64,000 nt of DNA from CAYZMS01 sp964479625 (GTDB lineage: Bacteria > Bacteroidota > Bacteroidia > Chitinophagales > Saprospiraceae). Below the pieces are notes generated by a model. That model was not told the origin of the DNA, did no database searches, and saw nothing but the letters and a program-made list of their open reading frames with translations. Position numbers and translations under genes: made by a program. This document shows, one piece after another, positions 9,846 through 21,800 of the stretch (positions are counted from its first letter, which is position 1; each line of letters opens with the position of its first letter). Location: positions 57,155 through 121,154 of the forward strand of contig CAYZMS010000010.1 of NCBI GenBank assembly GCA_964479625.1, given 5' to 3'.

Positions 9846-10754
9846 TCAAGGAATCCGGCTGGGGTAATCGGTAATTATTCCATCTACACCAAGGTCGAGT
9901 AAGGTTTGCATGCGTTCGGGTTCGTTGACCGTCCATGGAATGACCTTGATTCCCAGGATATGCAAACCATGCACCACTTCCGCATTCAGTAATAAGTGAT
10001 AAGGACTATAGATGTCGGGGAGAAAACTGAGTCGATCCAGGTTTTCCTGGTAAGGTAAATCATTTTCGACCAAGAGGGCCGTGGTCATTTTCGGGTCCAT
10101 GCGATTAATTGCTTCCAGGGCCCGGGGATCGAAGGACTGGATACAGCTTTGCTCATAGATGCCGGCCTCCTGAATTGCCTGTAAAAGTATGCGGGCAAAT
10201 TCATCCGGGTCAGGGGTGTAGCGGCCATCCCATTCCGGCCGGGACTTGATCTCTATATTATATGCAGGTTGGGGCCGACCTTCATCCTTGCAAAAAGTTC
10301 GAACCGCTTCGGCAACTTCAATCAGGGAAGGTTTGTAAACGGCCACGGTCCGTTGTTCCGGAAATTGGGGGTGCCCCCAGGAACCACAATCGTAGGCTTT
10401 CAACTCTTCATAGGTTAATACATTGATCAACAATTGTTTACCCTTATCTTCCGGCAGTTGACCCCCATCCTGGCTTCGACAAATAAGAGGGGATAACCAG
10501 GGCTCATGAGACAAGACTACCATTTGGTCCTTTGTGATGGCTACATCCATCTCCAGGGTAGTTACTTTCGGGTATTCCAGGGCTTTTAGAAACCCAATTA
10601 TGGAATTTTCAGGAGCTTCCCCTCTGGCGCCGCGGTGCCCCTGCCAATCGATCTCTTGGGCTTCGTTCATCTCTTTTTTACCGGATTTAGAACAGCTCGC
10701 TCCGGAAAGTCCGGAAATAAAGAGGCAAAACAGAAAGACTTTTGTGGGCTGCAT
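9846..10754 (-). CDS. Glycerophosphodiester phosphodiesterase family lipoprotein
   Basis: 302 residues. The N-terminus is a hydrophobic signal ending GLSGASCSK; Cys21 is a likely lipidation site, although the lipobox is not ideal. The GDPD domain shows the HRGARGEAPENS motif with the catalytic His40-Arg41, the metal-binding LEMDVAITKD, and the later IEIKSRPEWDG acid. Such enzymes hydrolyse glycerophosphodiesters to glycerol 3-phosphate and an alcohol; the predicted place is the periplasmic or outer-membrane surface. The domain ends with the usual WTVNEPERMQTLLDLGVDGI block. It lies 42 bases downstream of the subtilase on the same strand, so the two may share a transcript. Confidence 0.9.
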   Translation of the reverse strand: MQPTKVFLFCLFISGLSGASCSKSGKKEMNEAQEIDWQGHRGARGEAPENSIIGFLKALEYPKVTTLEMDVAITKDQMVVLSHEPWLSPLICRSQDGGQLPEDKGKQLLINVLTYEELKAYDCGSWGHPQFPEQRTVAVYKPSLIEVAEAVRTFCKDEGRPQPAYNIEIKSRPEWDGRYTPDPDEFARILLQAIQEAGIYEQSCIQSFDPRALEAINRMDPKMTTALLVENDLPYQENLDRLSFLPDIYSPYHLLLNAEVVHGLHILGIKVIPWTVNEPERMQTLLDLGVDGIITDYPSRIP

Positions 10755-10796
10755 GGGTCATTGGGTTTAGGCATCCTACCAAAAAAAGGGGCGGTA

Positions 10797-12854
10797 TCAA
10801 CGAGGCTTCACATGAATGATGATCTCTTCAATGGCTTGTCCCCTGGTCTCATCCGTTCCACTGATGGTGCCATTTTTTGCCCAAAGCAGGCCTGCTCCTT
10901 TATCTAGTTGGACTGCGTAATGAATATCGTACTCCTGGGCCAGTTCTCCGAATAATTCCATCTGGAGGCCCACCAGTTTATATCGTTTATCTCTGGTGCC
11001 GGTCCAATCGCCGTTCTCGGCCCAGGAGGAAGCCCCTTTTTTATTGATAAACACCCGGTAGCGCACCCCTAATTTAGGATGAAAGGGGTCTAAATTTACG
11101 GCTATTGCAACCAGTCGGTTGTTTCGAAAGGGATCTGCTGTTAATCGCCCCTCTTTTAAAGGAACAGTGGACCCTCTCGTAAAATGGGCTAGACCGACAA
11201 TATCGATATCCACCTGTTGCATTGCAGAAGCAGCCGCATGGAGTACGGCCTTACCTGCATTGACCCGGCCATAGCCGTAATAGATCGAATGTCCTTGAGG
11301 ATCATAAGACCCTCCGGTCTCATCGATCCGGTCACAGGAGTTACGAAGGATCTGCTTTACGGCCTGCCAGTTCAACTCAGGGTTAACAGAAAGCATCAGT
11401 GCGGCAACCCCAGCCACCCCAGGGCAGGCGCTGGAAGTTCCACCGAAGGTTGCGGTATAATGCCCGGCCAGGTCGCCGATCAACGTTTCCGCATTATCCC
11501 CCCCTGGGTTGTATCCTTTCTGCCCCACCCGGTCGGTCGTCCAGATGCCTGCGGTAAGTGGCCGGGGGTGGTTCAGGCTGGGGGCATAAAAATCGTTACT
11601 GGGGAAGGCACACCAGACTGCCTTTCCATAATCGCTGTACACACTTCGGCGTCCCTGATCATTGCAGGCAGCCACTGCTATGACCTTAGGGTAATCGGCA
11701 TATCCATCGTAGCGTACATCTTCGTTCCCGTTTCCGGCTGCCCAGACAATGACACAACCCTTACCATTTCGACCATTTTCCAGGGCATAATCGATGGCGA
11801 GCCTGGTACTGTCAGGTAATGGGAAATCACTGGTATGTAAAGGGTCTGAAGGATTAAACCAGGCCCCATCTCTGGGGCCCCAGCTACAAGAGACCACATC
11901 CGCACCCTTGTCGGCCGCCCAGGCAAAGGCCTTTGCCTCAGCCATGGACCCCAATCCCCCGGAACGGATAGGCATTAGATTTGCTTCCGGGGCCACACCA
12001 CTCGCTTTTTCAATACCGGCAGCACAGGCCACGCCCGCACAGGCCGTACCATGGTTCTCTCCATCGTATCGAGGGCGGGCATCGTCCAGGTTATGGAGCG
12101 TATCCCGAGGGAAGACCACCTTACCCGGTATATTAAATTCCGTATGATCGTAGTCTACCCCGTCGTCAATAACCGCAATGGTAATTCCCTTGCCTTTTGT
12201 TTTTTCCCAGGCCACCTCAATATCAACATGCTGGTCTATCAATCGGTTATTGATAGTTGTTGCTCTCAAATGCCATTGGAGCGGGTAGATGTTCCTTTCC
12301 TTTCGCTCCATGATCAACTCCGGATGGCAGTATTCCACCTCTTTTTTCTGGAGTAAGTCTTCTGCAATCTTGAAGATCTCCAGGCCAGTCCCTTCCAGCG
12401 CCGCCGCGAAATAGGCATTGCCTGCAAAAATGAGCTTCTCTTTTACCTTTAGGCCCTGCTCGGCCAATATGATTTCACACTTCTGAGGTGGGGTATCTCC
12501 TTTAAACTTGACGAAAAAGTGTTCCGTGTAAACGTAGATCGCTCCCGTTCTGGGGTCGCGTAAGGCCCGGCCTGCAAATTCGATAGGTTGTTCTGCAGAA
12601 AGAGACCTACGAACTGCATTTCGCTTACTGACAATGGTCTCCGGATCACCCAAAACCCGGTAAACGGTGGTATGTATCTCCGGAAAAGAAGCAATAGGTA
12701 ACAAGGCAGGCATCAGTTCCCGGCTGTCTTTCGACATACTTTCCATATGATCGGTTAACTGTATAGGCTGTTGTGTTTTTACTACGACCAGGTCTTTGGC
12801 CTCTTCCAATTGATAAGTCTTTCCGTCTTTGCCACCGTAACGATAAGTATACAT
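10797..12854 (-). CDS. Subtilisin-like serine peptidase (S8 family) without a recognisable signal peptide
   Basis: 685 residues. The catalytic triad is visible: Asp230 in TIAVIDDGVDYDH, His268 in ENHGTACAG and Ser474 in FGGTSSACPGVAG, with oxyanion Asn375 in AAGNGNE. About 200 residues precede the catalytic domain and include a region with IYVYTEHFFVKFKGD that resembles a prodomain-like segment. The N-terminus (MYTYRYGGKDGKTYQL) is polar with no signal peptide or membrane helix, unlike typical secreted subtilases. The C-terminal 130 residues form a beta-rich tail with WAENGDWTGTRDKRY, echoed by LWAKNGTISGTDETRG. No T9SS sorting domain is seen. A cytoplasmic role or non-classical export is possible. 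Confidence 0.9.
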   Translation of the reverse strand: MYTYRYGGKDGKTYQLEEAKDLVVVKTQQPIQLTDHMESMSKDSRELMPALLPIASFPEIHTTVYRVLGDPETIVSKRNAVRRSLSAEQPIEFAGRALRDPRTGAIYVYTEHFFVKFKGDTPPQKCEIILAEQGLKVKEKLIFAGNAYFAAALEGTGLEIFKIAEDLLQKKEVEYCHPELIMERKERNIYPLQWHLRATTINNRLIDQHVDIEVAWEKTKGKGITIAVIDDGVDYDHTEFNIPGKVVFPRDTLHNLDDARPRYDGENHGTACAGVACAAGIEKASGVAPEANLMPIRSGGLGSMAEAKAFAWAADKGADVVSCSWGPRDGAWFNPSDPLHTSDFPLPDSTRLAIDYALENGRNGKGCVIVWAAGNGNEDVRYDGYADYPKVIAVAACNDQGRRSVYSDYGKAVWCAFPSNDFYAPSLNHPRPLTAGIWTTDRVGQKGYNPGGDNAETLIGDLAGHYTATFGGTSSACPGVAGVAALMLSVNPELNWQAVKQILRNSCDRIDETGGSYDPQGHSIYYGYGRVNAGKAVLHAAASAMQQVDIDIVGLAHFTRGSTVPLKEGRLTADPFRNNRLVAIAVNLDPFHPKLGVRYRVFINKKGASSWAENGDWTGTRDKRYKLVGLQMELFGELAQEYDIHYAVQLDKGAGLLWAKNGTISGTDETRGQAIEEIIIHVKPR

Positions 12855-13149
12855 GGAGTTTTGGGTTAAAAGTTTTGAGTTTTAGTGCAAGGTACTGAAG
12901 GTCGTATTCCCTTACGGGAAAAGTATATTGTATATTCTCCAGGCCCTGTTCGAAAGTAAAGAAACCTCACCAAGTGAAAATGGAAGGTTACCTCAAGTTT
13001 AAATATAAACTTATCCAATACAAGTTCTGGTATTGAGAAAGCGGAAATTTGCTAAGGACATCTTAAAAATAGTAATTTCCTTAAGCAAAAGGCAGCGAAT
13101 TTTCGTTACCTGTATATAAATCGTGTCATCCTTTTAAATCCCTACCCCT

Positions 13150-13776
13150 ATGCACCTTAGTAAAGAAGAACTTGCCAATGTAATCACGCATGGATTCGGT
13201 CTCCTAATATTTTTGATAGCGGCTCCCTGGATGCTGTATTGGTTTGATTTGGAAACCGGCTCCCCAAAGTGGATGGGACTGTTCATTTACGGGCTTTCTC
13301 TGATCGGTGTATATGCAAGTTCTACCATTTACCATGCCCTGCGGGAGTATGCATTTGCTAAAATCCTCTTAAAGATCGACCACATTTGCATTTTTTTCCT
13401 GATCGCAGGCACTCACACGCCCCTTTTACTATTTGGAATGGAAAATAAATGGAGTTGGGTTTACCTCACCATTTTGTGGACAATGGTTGGGCTGGGCATC
13501 GTATACAAGATCCTATGGATTGGCAAGTGGCCCTGGCTTTCGCTGAGCATTTACCTTGCGATGGGGTGGATGGGAGCGGTTACCCTTCCCCTGATGTGGG
13601 AAAACCTTCCATTCAGCGCTCTTACCTGGCTGATTGTCGGGGGGATTAGCTATTCCCTGGGGGTCATTTTCTATGTTTGGCGTAAGGTCCCTTATCATCA
13701 TGCGATCTGGCACTTATTCGTACTCCTGGGAAGCGGAGCCCATTTTATTTCTATTCTGGAGCTGGCAGCTTCCTGA
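13150..13776 (+). CDS. Hemolysin III family (TrhA/PAQR-type) membrane protein
   Basis: 208 residues with seven predicted membrane helices. Family signatures are the N-terminal EELANVITHGFG, the SSTIYHALRE motif with its conserved His, KIDHICIFFLIAGTHTPLLL, and the C-terminal HAIWHLFVLLGSGAHF. The conserved His and Asp residues of the PAQR metal site are present. Members are called hemolysin III, but in several bacteria (TrhA) they influence membrane fluidity; the activity here is not determined by sequence. It is monocistronic, with 295 gene-free bases upstream. Confidence 0.92.
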   Translation: MHLSKEELANVITHGFGLLIFLIAAPWMLYWFDLETGSPKWMGLFIYGLSLIGVYASSTIYHALREYAFAKILLKIDHICIFFLIAGTHTPLLLFGMENKWSWVYLTILWTMVGLGIVYKILWIGKWPWLSLSIYLAMGWMGAVTLPLMWENLPFSALTWLIVGGISYSLGVIFYVWRKVPYHHAIWHLFVLLGSGAHFISILELAAS

Positions 13777-13893
13777 TTCCTTCGAATTGTAAGCTCGCTA
13801 CCAGAACTATGGCATATCCTGTGGCCTTTTTTTCTTAACTTCATTTATAAAGGATACTGTATCGGGTTTTCCCCGTTTCATCAAACTCAAATT

Positions 13894-15867
13894 ATGCGAT
13901 TTTTCCTGTTCTTGCTGATCGGGAGCCTCATGGCCGGTTGCTCCTACACCCTCAAAGTAAAAGATGGACGGTTCGCCCACGACCGTAAGCAATATGCGGT
14001 GGCTATCCCCTTGTTCCAAAAAGAGATCAAAAAGACCAAAAGCAGGGTCGAAAAAGGAGAATTAGCCTACCTGCTTGCTCAGTCCTACGAAGCCACCAAC
14101 CAAAGTGAGTTAGCGATTGACTGGTATATGACCGCTTATTCGAATGGTTATGGAGTGGATGCCCTGCGGGATTATGCCTACGCCCTCAAAAAAGCAGAAC
14201 GCTACGACGAAGCCATACTAGCCTTCAAAGACCTTGGTTTTGAGATCGGAAGCCCCTATGAATACAAGCGCGAAATCAATGCTTGTGAGATCGCCCAGGG
14301 CTGGCTCGAAATCGAACAACCGGAATACCAGGTGGACTTGCTCCCCTTCAATTCCGGGCAGGCCGATTACGCGCCCAGCATTTACGAAGACGGACGATTG
14401 GTCTTCGCCAGTGACCGAAAGGGAAGCCAGGGAAAAGATGTATACGCCTGGACGGGAAATGCGTTCTCCGATCTGTACATTGCCGATCCCGAAGGAGGGG
14501 ATACAGAAGACTTTGACCCGGCCATTAATACGCCAGGTAACGAGGGTACTGTTGCCTTTAACCAGGACTATTCAGAAATGTACTTTACCCGTTGTGGAAA
14601 TCAGGATGAGAAGGTAGATGCCTATTGCCGCCTTTTCTTTAGTCGCCGGGTAGGGAATGCCTGGTCAACCCCCGTCGAACTAGATTTCATGGAAGCTGAG
14701 GTCAATTATATGCACCCGGCTTTATCCCAGGATGAACAACGCCTTTATTTTTCGAGTAACCACCCTGATGGTTGGGGAGGGTACGACCTTTATTACGTCA
14801 AACGACAGGGAGAAGGCTGGTCTTTTCCCGTGCCCCTTAGCCGCAGTGTAAATTCTCCTGGCGATGAGCAATTCCCTTATCTAAAGGACGATACGCTCTA
14901 CTTCGCTTCGAATTATCACCCCGGACTAGGGGGGCTTGATATTTTCAGAACCTATGAACGGACAGAAGGGCGCTGGACCAGCCCGTTCAACCTCAAACCA
15001 CCCCTGAATTCAGGGGGAGATGACTTTGGAATTGTCATTGATCCCAACTACCAACGACAAGGGAAGGTCATTGAGGTCGGGTATTTCAGTTCTTCCCGAA
15101 ATACCGGTATCGGAGAAGATGATATCTTTAGGTTTGAACGCTATCCACCCCCCCCGCCACCACCTGTTGAGAAAGATCCCGCTCCCATAGAATACAGTAT
15201 GGTACTGGACGTATATGTGCTTGAAAAGATCTACGAATCGCTGGGTGACCCCAATAGCCGTGTATTGGGCCGAAAGCCCCTCGCAGGCGCAACGGTGGAA
15301 TACCAACTGAACGGGAAAGTTCAAAAAGACACTGTTGGGGAGGATGGCCTGCTCCGGATCGAACTAGATGAAGATAGCGATTACCAGTTCACCGCCCGTA
15401 AGCAGGGATTCTTAGCGAATCAAGCAGACTTTACCTCCCGGGGTATTGCAAAGGACCCTCGTTATCCACAGCAGCAGTTCGAACTGGAAATCGTTCTGGA
15501 TAAAATCTTTTTGGACAGGGAAATTGTCCTGGAGAATATCTATTACGACTTTGATGAATTTTTTATCCGGGAAGATGCCAAACCAACATTGGACGAACTG
15601 GCCCAGAACCTGCAACTTAACCCCGACATCAGTATTGAACTTGCTTCCCATACCGACTGCCGTGGAAACGACCGGTACAATACCAACCTTTCCCAGCAAA
15701 GGGCTCAATCCGCAGTGGATTACCTGATCGAACAAGGGATTAACCCATCCCGGCTTTCCGCAAGGGGTTACGGGGAGTCGGTCCCGGCTAATGATTGCGT
15801 TTGTTCAAGATGCACAGAGGAGGAACATCAGGAAAACAGGCGGACTACCTTCAAAATAATTGAATAA
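13894..15867 (+). CDS. PorE-like OmpA-family lipoprotein (TPR, propeller, CRD, OmpA_C)
   Basis: 657 residues with a lipoprotein signal (LIGSLMAGCSY). Domain order is TPR-like repeats (about 25-120), a PD40-type beta-propeller (about 150-415, with LVFASDRKG, LYFSSNHPDGWGG and LYFASNYHPGLGG), a proline linker (PPPPPPVEKDP), a carboxypeptidase-regulatory-like fold (about 450-530) and a C-terminal OmpA peptidoglycan-binding domain (IELASHTDCRGNDRYN, LSQQRAQSAVDYLIEQGI, RLSARGYGES). This is the architecture described for PorE, which anchors the type IX secretion machine to peptidoglycan. Many Bacteroidota carry several paralogues, so the T9SS role is an inference. It converges, with a 12-base gap, on the giant SprB-repeat protein. 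Confidence 0.85.
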   Translation: MRFFLFLLIGSLMAGCSYTLKVKDGRFAHDRKQYAVAIPLFQKEIKKTKSRVEKGELAYLLAQSYEATNQSELAIDWYMTAYSNGYGVDALRDYAYALKKAERYDEAILAFKDLGFEIGSPYEYKREINACEIAQGWLEIEQPEYQVDLLPFNSGQADYAPSIYEDGRLVFASDRKGSQGKDVYAWTGNAFSDLYIADPEGGDTEDFDPAINTPGNEGTVAFNQDYSEMYFTRCGNQDEKVDAYCRLFFSRRVGNAWSTPVELDFMEAEVNYMHPALSQDEQRLYFSSNHPDGWGGYDLYYVKRQGEGWSFPVPLSRSVNSPGDEQFPYLKDDTLYFASNYHPGLGGLDIFRTYERTEGRWTSPFNLKPPLNSGGDDFGIVIDPNYQRQGKVIEVGYFSSSRNTGIGEDDIFRFERYPPPPPPPVEKDPAPIEYSMVLDVYVLEKIYESLGDPNSRVLGRKPLAGATVEYQLNGKVQKDTVGEDGLLRIELDEDSDYQFTARKQGFLANQADFTSRGIAKDPRYPQQQFELEIVLDKIFLDREIVLENIYYDFDEFFIREDAKPTLDELAQNLQLNPDISIELASHTDCRGNDRYNTNLSQQRAQSAVDYLIEQGINPSRLSARGYGESVPANDCVCSRCTEEEHQENRRTTFKIIE

Positions 15868-15879
15868 GACCAGGGCGGT

Positions 15880-18800
15880 TTACCTTGCGATCTGTACTTT
15901 CCAAACGGCCAGGGATCGCCCGTCCGGGCTTTCCAGTTTGAGTAATTTCATTCCTTTTTTTCCTGGAGGAATGGTGATCGTTTTTCGGATGGATGCAGCC
16001 TGAGGGAGGCTTTCCCGGCTTATTAAGCGCCCATTCAATTCATACCAAACAAGGGATAGCCCTGGAAGAGCCTGAACCATCTCCAGTTCCATATTAAGCC
16101 GGTCAAAAACGGGGTTGGGCCAGATATCCGCCTGGTGTACCAAGGCGGTTTCTACCACTTGGGTAATAAACAGCTCTATCGAATCCATTTGGATACATAG
16201 CCGATCATCCGTGACCGAAAGGTAGTAGGTTCCTTCTTCCAGCCCACTGACTAACTGAGTACTATCACCGGTATTCCAACGATACTCGAAAGGCGGGTTG
16301 CCCCCTTGGGCCTGTGCAAGAATAGCTCCGTTGGCTATATTGGAGTCCGGTTCTACCAATTCATAGGCTACACTTATAGAATCTGCTTGCGGTACCCTGA
16401 TCTCGCGGGCCAGGTCGCAATCCAATTTATCGATAACCTGGACGGGATACCAGCCCGCTGGCAGGTTTTCCAGCTGCGTCGTATCCAAAACCACCGCCCC
16501 ATTTACATCCTCCCAGGTAATTCGATAGGGAGCAGTGCCCCCCCGAATTTCGATACGAATGGAACCTGTACTGTCCCCAAAACAATCAATTCGGCGCACC
16601 AGGCTGTTGATTACCAGAGGATCATCAGGTTCATCTACGAGCAAACCGCCAAAGTTTGTCTTGCAGGAATCGGAGTCCGTCACGGTAACAGCATAGTTGC
16701 TAGCCGGAATATTGACAAGATTGGAAGTGGAGGCCCCATTATTCCAAAGAAATTGGTAAGGACTTCTTCCTCCTTGAAGTTCTAAGGAGATACTTCCTGT
16801 GGATGCTCCCGCACAGCGGACATCCTTGATGAGGGTATCCACCAGGATCAAAGGGGGATTCTCATTTCTAATAGTTGTTTGTTGAAGGGAATCCACACAA
16901 TTCCGGTCATCCGTTAGAATGCAGTAGTAAGCACCGGCAGCAGCATTCTGCAGGTCCTCCGTAACTGCGATAAGCTGATTACTATCCGATTCGAACCATT
17001 CAAAGGTATATGGTTTGACTCCGCCCTGGGGACTTACAAAAATTGCCCCCTCTTCTGTTCCGGAACAGACTACATCCCGGATGCTGTCTCGCCGCAAACT
17101 AAGTAAGTTCGGTTGGGTTACCTGAACGGTATTACTACTAAGGCGGCACCCTCGGGTATCCGTCACTACTACGGAGTAAAAGCCAACGCCCAGGTTTTTC
17201 AGTGTCACATTTGTTGTATTGGAGTTTACGATCCGGCCATTACTGAAGATGTAGCGATAAGGAGCCTGACCGCCTTCGATCGTAACTTGAAGACTACCGG
17301 TTTGTTCTCCAAAACATTGGACGGGATTCGCCGTAAAGCTATCCAGGGTGAGGGCTACCCCCGCATCCCGAACCTTGATACCCGACATGACCTCCCTACA
17401 GGAATTTTCATCCTGAATAGCCAGTTGATAATCTCCCGGATCAGCTGGATTCAAAATTGCCGTTGTATCCCCACTGCTCCAAACGTACTGATAGGGAGCT
17501 ACCCCTCCTGTGACCAAAGCCTGTACGCTATTTTCTGCATTGCCGTTGCAGGGGTCACCGCTTTGCTGAACGATCACTTCAATATCAAGGGGTGTAGGTT
17601 CCGTAATTTGATATGCTGCATTCTGAGGACAACCATTTTCATCTTCTACAAACACCCGGTATGTACCGGCCCTTAAGCCGAAGGCCGAGCTGGTATCAGC
17701 TGTCGTACCCACCCAATTGAAGCGATAAGGTGCAATTCCCCCCTTCACCTGCAACTCAATAAACCCGGTAGAATCTCCCGAACAAATGATATCTCCCTTT
17801 CCGGCCAACTCAACCATCAATGAGTCCGGGCTGTCCAGGCGTACGGTATCTCCTTCATACAGGCATCCCCTGGAATCAGTAATGGTGAGCAGGTAATTTC
17901 CCGGGCCTATCCCCTGCCGGTCCCTATCGGTAACCCCGTCATTCCATAAGTAAGCTAAGGGAGGTGTCCCCGGGTCGATCACACTTACCTGGATCGACCC
18001 ATCCTGATTTCCAGCGCAAAGGGGAGTAAAAGCCGTAAATTCCGCAGAAATAGCCTGAGATGCATCCACCTGAACTACAGAATCCGCGATACATCCATTG
18101 CTATCAATCACCTGAACACTGTAGGTACCAATGGCCACATTAAGTAAGGTAGCAGTGGTATCTCCTCGATTCCAAAGGTATTGAAATGGCGCAGTTCCCA
18201 GAGGTAAAATGGTAATTGCACCATCTGATCTGCCCTTACAATCGGGTGGAGTGAGATCAAATAGTAGTCCCGGGTCTGAAACAGAGGCAAGGTCAACGCT
18301 CAAACTATCTGATCGGCACCCATTGGCATCCCGTACCTGCACTGCATATGAACCGGAAGTAACCCCAGACAAGACGCTGTCTATAGCTCCATTTGACCAT
18401 TGGAAAAAATAATCTGGACTACCACCCGAAGCCGAGACTATGATCTCGCCAGTTTGATCTCCAAAGCACAAAGGCTGAGTTAACTCGACCAGTTGAAGGG
18501 TCAGGCTATCTGGTTCGGTGAGAAGGAAGGAGGTATCTGTTGTACAGGCATTCAGATCGGAGACGGTGAGCCGGTAGCCCCCAGGCTTCAGCCCATTTCG
18601 CAGAGGAGCGGGACTGCCATCCTCCCACTGGAAAAGATAGGGACTGGTTCCTCCCTGACCACTGACCTGCAAAACTCCGTCATCTGTCCCAAAGCAAGTC
18701 ATATCCTTTATGGAGTCCAGCGCTACCATTAAAGGTGGAGGCGCGATTAGAGTAACTGTTCGCTCAAAGGTGCAATTTTTCGAGTCTGTAATGGTAATGG

Positions 18801-21800
18801 TATAGGTTCCCTCTGCCAGGCCGGTGATGGTTCGCTCTTCCGCTCCGGTATTCCAGCTAAAGGTATAGGGAGGCGTACCCCCAAAAGCCTCTATTTCGAT
18901 TCTTCCATTAGAGAAGCCATTACAGCTTGGATCAACCAATTCGAAAAAAGCAGAAATAGAATCCGGTCTGGGTATAAGTAAACTATCCAGGATCGTATTA
19001 CAAGCCCCTTCTGTAATCGTGACTGCATAGGTACCACCAGGGACTCCCTCCAAGCAGGCGGTGGTATCACCCGTGCTCCAAAGGTAGGTTGGATTGCCTC
19101 GAATATCCAGGCAAATGCTCCCATCAGCAGCGGAGTAACAGGAAGTTGACTGAATTTCAATATCGCGTACTTCCCCATCCGGGCCGTTGACATAAGTTGT
19201 TCTGGCCTGAAATTCACACCGGTCACTAGAAGTGTCGGTGATGGTGATTCGATAGGCCCCTTGTGGAAGACCGGAAATGGTATAACTCGCCTGGTCAATG
19301 TTCTCGGCAATACCACTCGTACCATTCCCACTCGACCAACGATAGGTAAATGGTCCTGCCCCACCCAGAGGGGTAAGGGTAATCGCCCCGTCGGCACCCC
19401 CACAGCTGGATACGTCCTGGATGCTGCGGCTTATGGAGTCGATCCCCGCCACCGTTAATACTTGTGCACTATCTTGACTGGTGCAACCATTAACGTCGGC
19501 AACAGTTAATTCGAATAGCTGCACCCCAGCAGCTTCTGGTTCGGCCCTTATGGAAATGGAGGCACTTTCTGCACCGGTATTCCAGCGATAGATGTAGGGT
19601 GGGTTTCCTGCTACAACCGAGGCCTCCAGGGTTTGTGTGCCTTCCAGGCAAAGGGAAAAGGAGTCCTGAGGAATAAAAGAGAAGGAAGGCCCCTCCATGG
19701 CGGTAACCTCAATCCGGCCATCATCTGTGCAACCATCCATGGTTCGATACTGAAAGAAAAAGGAAGTATCTGAATTCGGAAAGACAAGGCTGGTATCCAG
19801 TGCATTACCGGGAGCAATGCTATTTTCGAAAAAGAAAAGGCCTGCCCCGGTCAGTTTGAGATCGGGAATATCAAGACTTCGAAGATCCAGAGGGCTACCC
19901 GAGCAAATACTGGTGGAGACCACAGCAGGCGCATCCGGCCGGGGCAAAACCATGGCCAGGGCAATGGCAGGCTCTCCAGATTGGCATTCCGCCTGCAACT
20001 CAAAAGCTAAAAACCGATGGACTTCCGGCTGAGAGCCTGTCAGGTCAGGGAGTTGAGGATTAAGAATTTCCCCCATTCCCTGGAATTCTACCCCCGCTTC
20101 TGTTTCCAACAACCAGATGATTTCTCCACCGGACTGCGGTTCCGCTCGAAGTTGGGCTAATGCTCCGCTACAAACGGTATCACCGAAAGCTAAGGGTGGT
20201 GGAAGCACCAGATCATCATTGATCCCGTTACAGTTATTGTCCAGGCCATCACAGGCTATCTCCTCTTCTCCCGGATTGATGAATTCGTTGGTATCGTCAC
20301 AGTCATCTGCATTCCGGACAAACCCCTGAGGGGGAGTCTGAAAACAACCTTGTATACTAGCTGCCGGATCGCCAAACCCGTCTCCGTCCGTATCGGCATA
20401 AAACACTTCTGAAGGGTGGCCAAGATAGGTAGATCCATGGACCGCGATCTCATCCAGGGCAATGTCCCCTAGGGTGCCCCTGGTTTTTTGTGCTATAAAT
20501 CGAAAACGAAGGGTATCCCCATTGGGATATTGATCAAGATCCAGATAAGCTTTCCGCCAGTCGGGGCCTTTGTTTCCGCTTCGCTCCCAAAGGGTATCCC
20601 AGCTGCCCCCCCCATCAGTTGTTGCTTCCAGGCGAAGGGAGCCTATATTCGGGCCGTTCATGTTATAACTGAATGAAAAATGACACTCATCGCTTCCTCC
20701 ATCATTAAAAACGAAGCAGCCCGATTCCAGAATGGTGATCGCGTCTGGTTCACAGGTGGTTCCACTGGACTCGAGATATACATATTGATTACCTTCGACT
20801 GCTGCTGATGGTCCTGTATTGGAAGTGGGGGTTGGTCCCGACCAGGGTCGCCAGTCGAAGTCATCCTGGGTGTCATTTCGCCAAACACCATTTAAAACAC
20901 AGTTAAGGTCACAGGTGGGTTCGCAAAGGGTATCCCCTTCGAACCCCTCCAGGGTAAGCGGTTCCGGTGGTTTGCATCCGGTGGTGGCGGACACCAGGCA
21001 GGAATTACCCGAACTAAGGCCAGGGCCACAGATTCGCCGCAAATAAAAATCGTATTCGGTATCGGGTAAAAGATCATTAAGGGTATAGGGCGGGCAGGAA
21101 GGGCGGGCAATTACCCCTGTACCGGGCCCATTGCCCGTTCCTGGTGTAAAGCCAGCAGGGCCATATTCGAGCACCAGATTATCCTCTTCACAATTGCCAG
21201 TAATTTCCCAGTCAAGGGTAACCGAGGTGGCATCGATATTCAGGACCTCCACCTTATTTACCGGCAAACAAGTTAAAGGTACGAAGATCAGTTCCACGTA
21301 TTCTAAAATCCCGGCGTCCTCCTCTGCATCGTCACATATTTGTAAGGTCCATTCATCGTTAGGGTCGGTGGTTCCGTCATTAAAAAGAAAGAAGGATTCT
21401 TCCGGAAAATACGGGCCCGAAACAAATGGAGCATCCACCTTATCATCCAGGACCTGGCAAGAGGCCATAGAAAAGGCCGCCGGAAACTGACATCCAAATG
21501 ACTCTATGGACAAACCGAAATTATCTCCTTCTCCACCGCGGTCCAATACAATGGCCACCTCACGACCAGAGGGAGAGATCAGGGAAATATCCAGGTCGTC
21601 CGTCCACCCATGACGAATATTCAAGCGAACTTCCCGAAGATAAACATCCACCCCAAGGGCCGTACCCGGAGCATTTTCCACTTCTATCTTAAAACGATTA
21701 GGGGCAAAAAGGCTCTCGGGTATGCAGGAGTTATCATCTAACTCCAGACCAAGGCCGCAAACGGAAGGATTGGACAGGACCGGGATCTGACCCTGAGAAA

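Noticed and set aside
11217..11819. 200-codon plus-strand frame opposite the subtilase
   Set aside because: It is antisense to a well-supported gene and has no recognisable domain.
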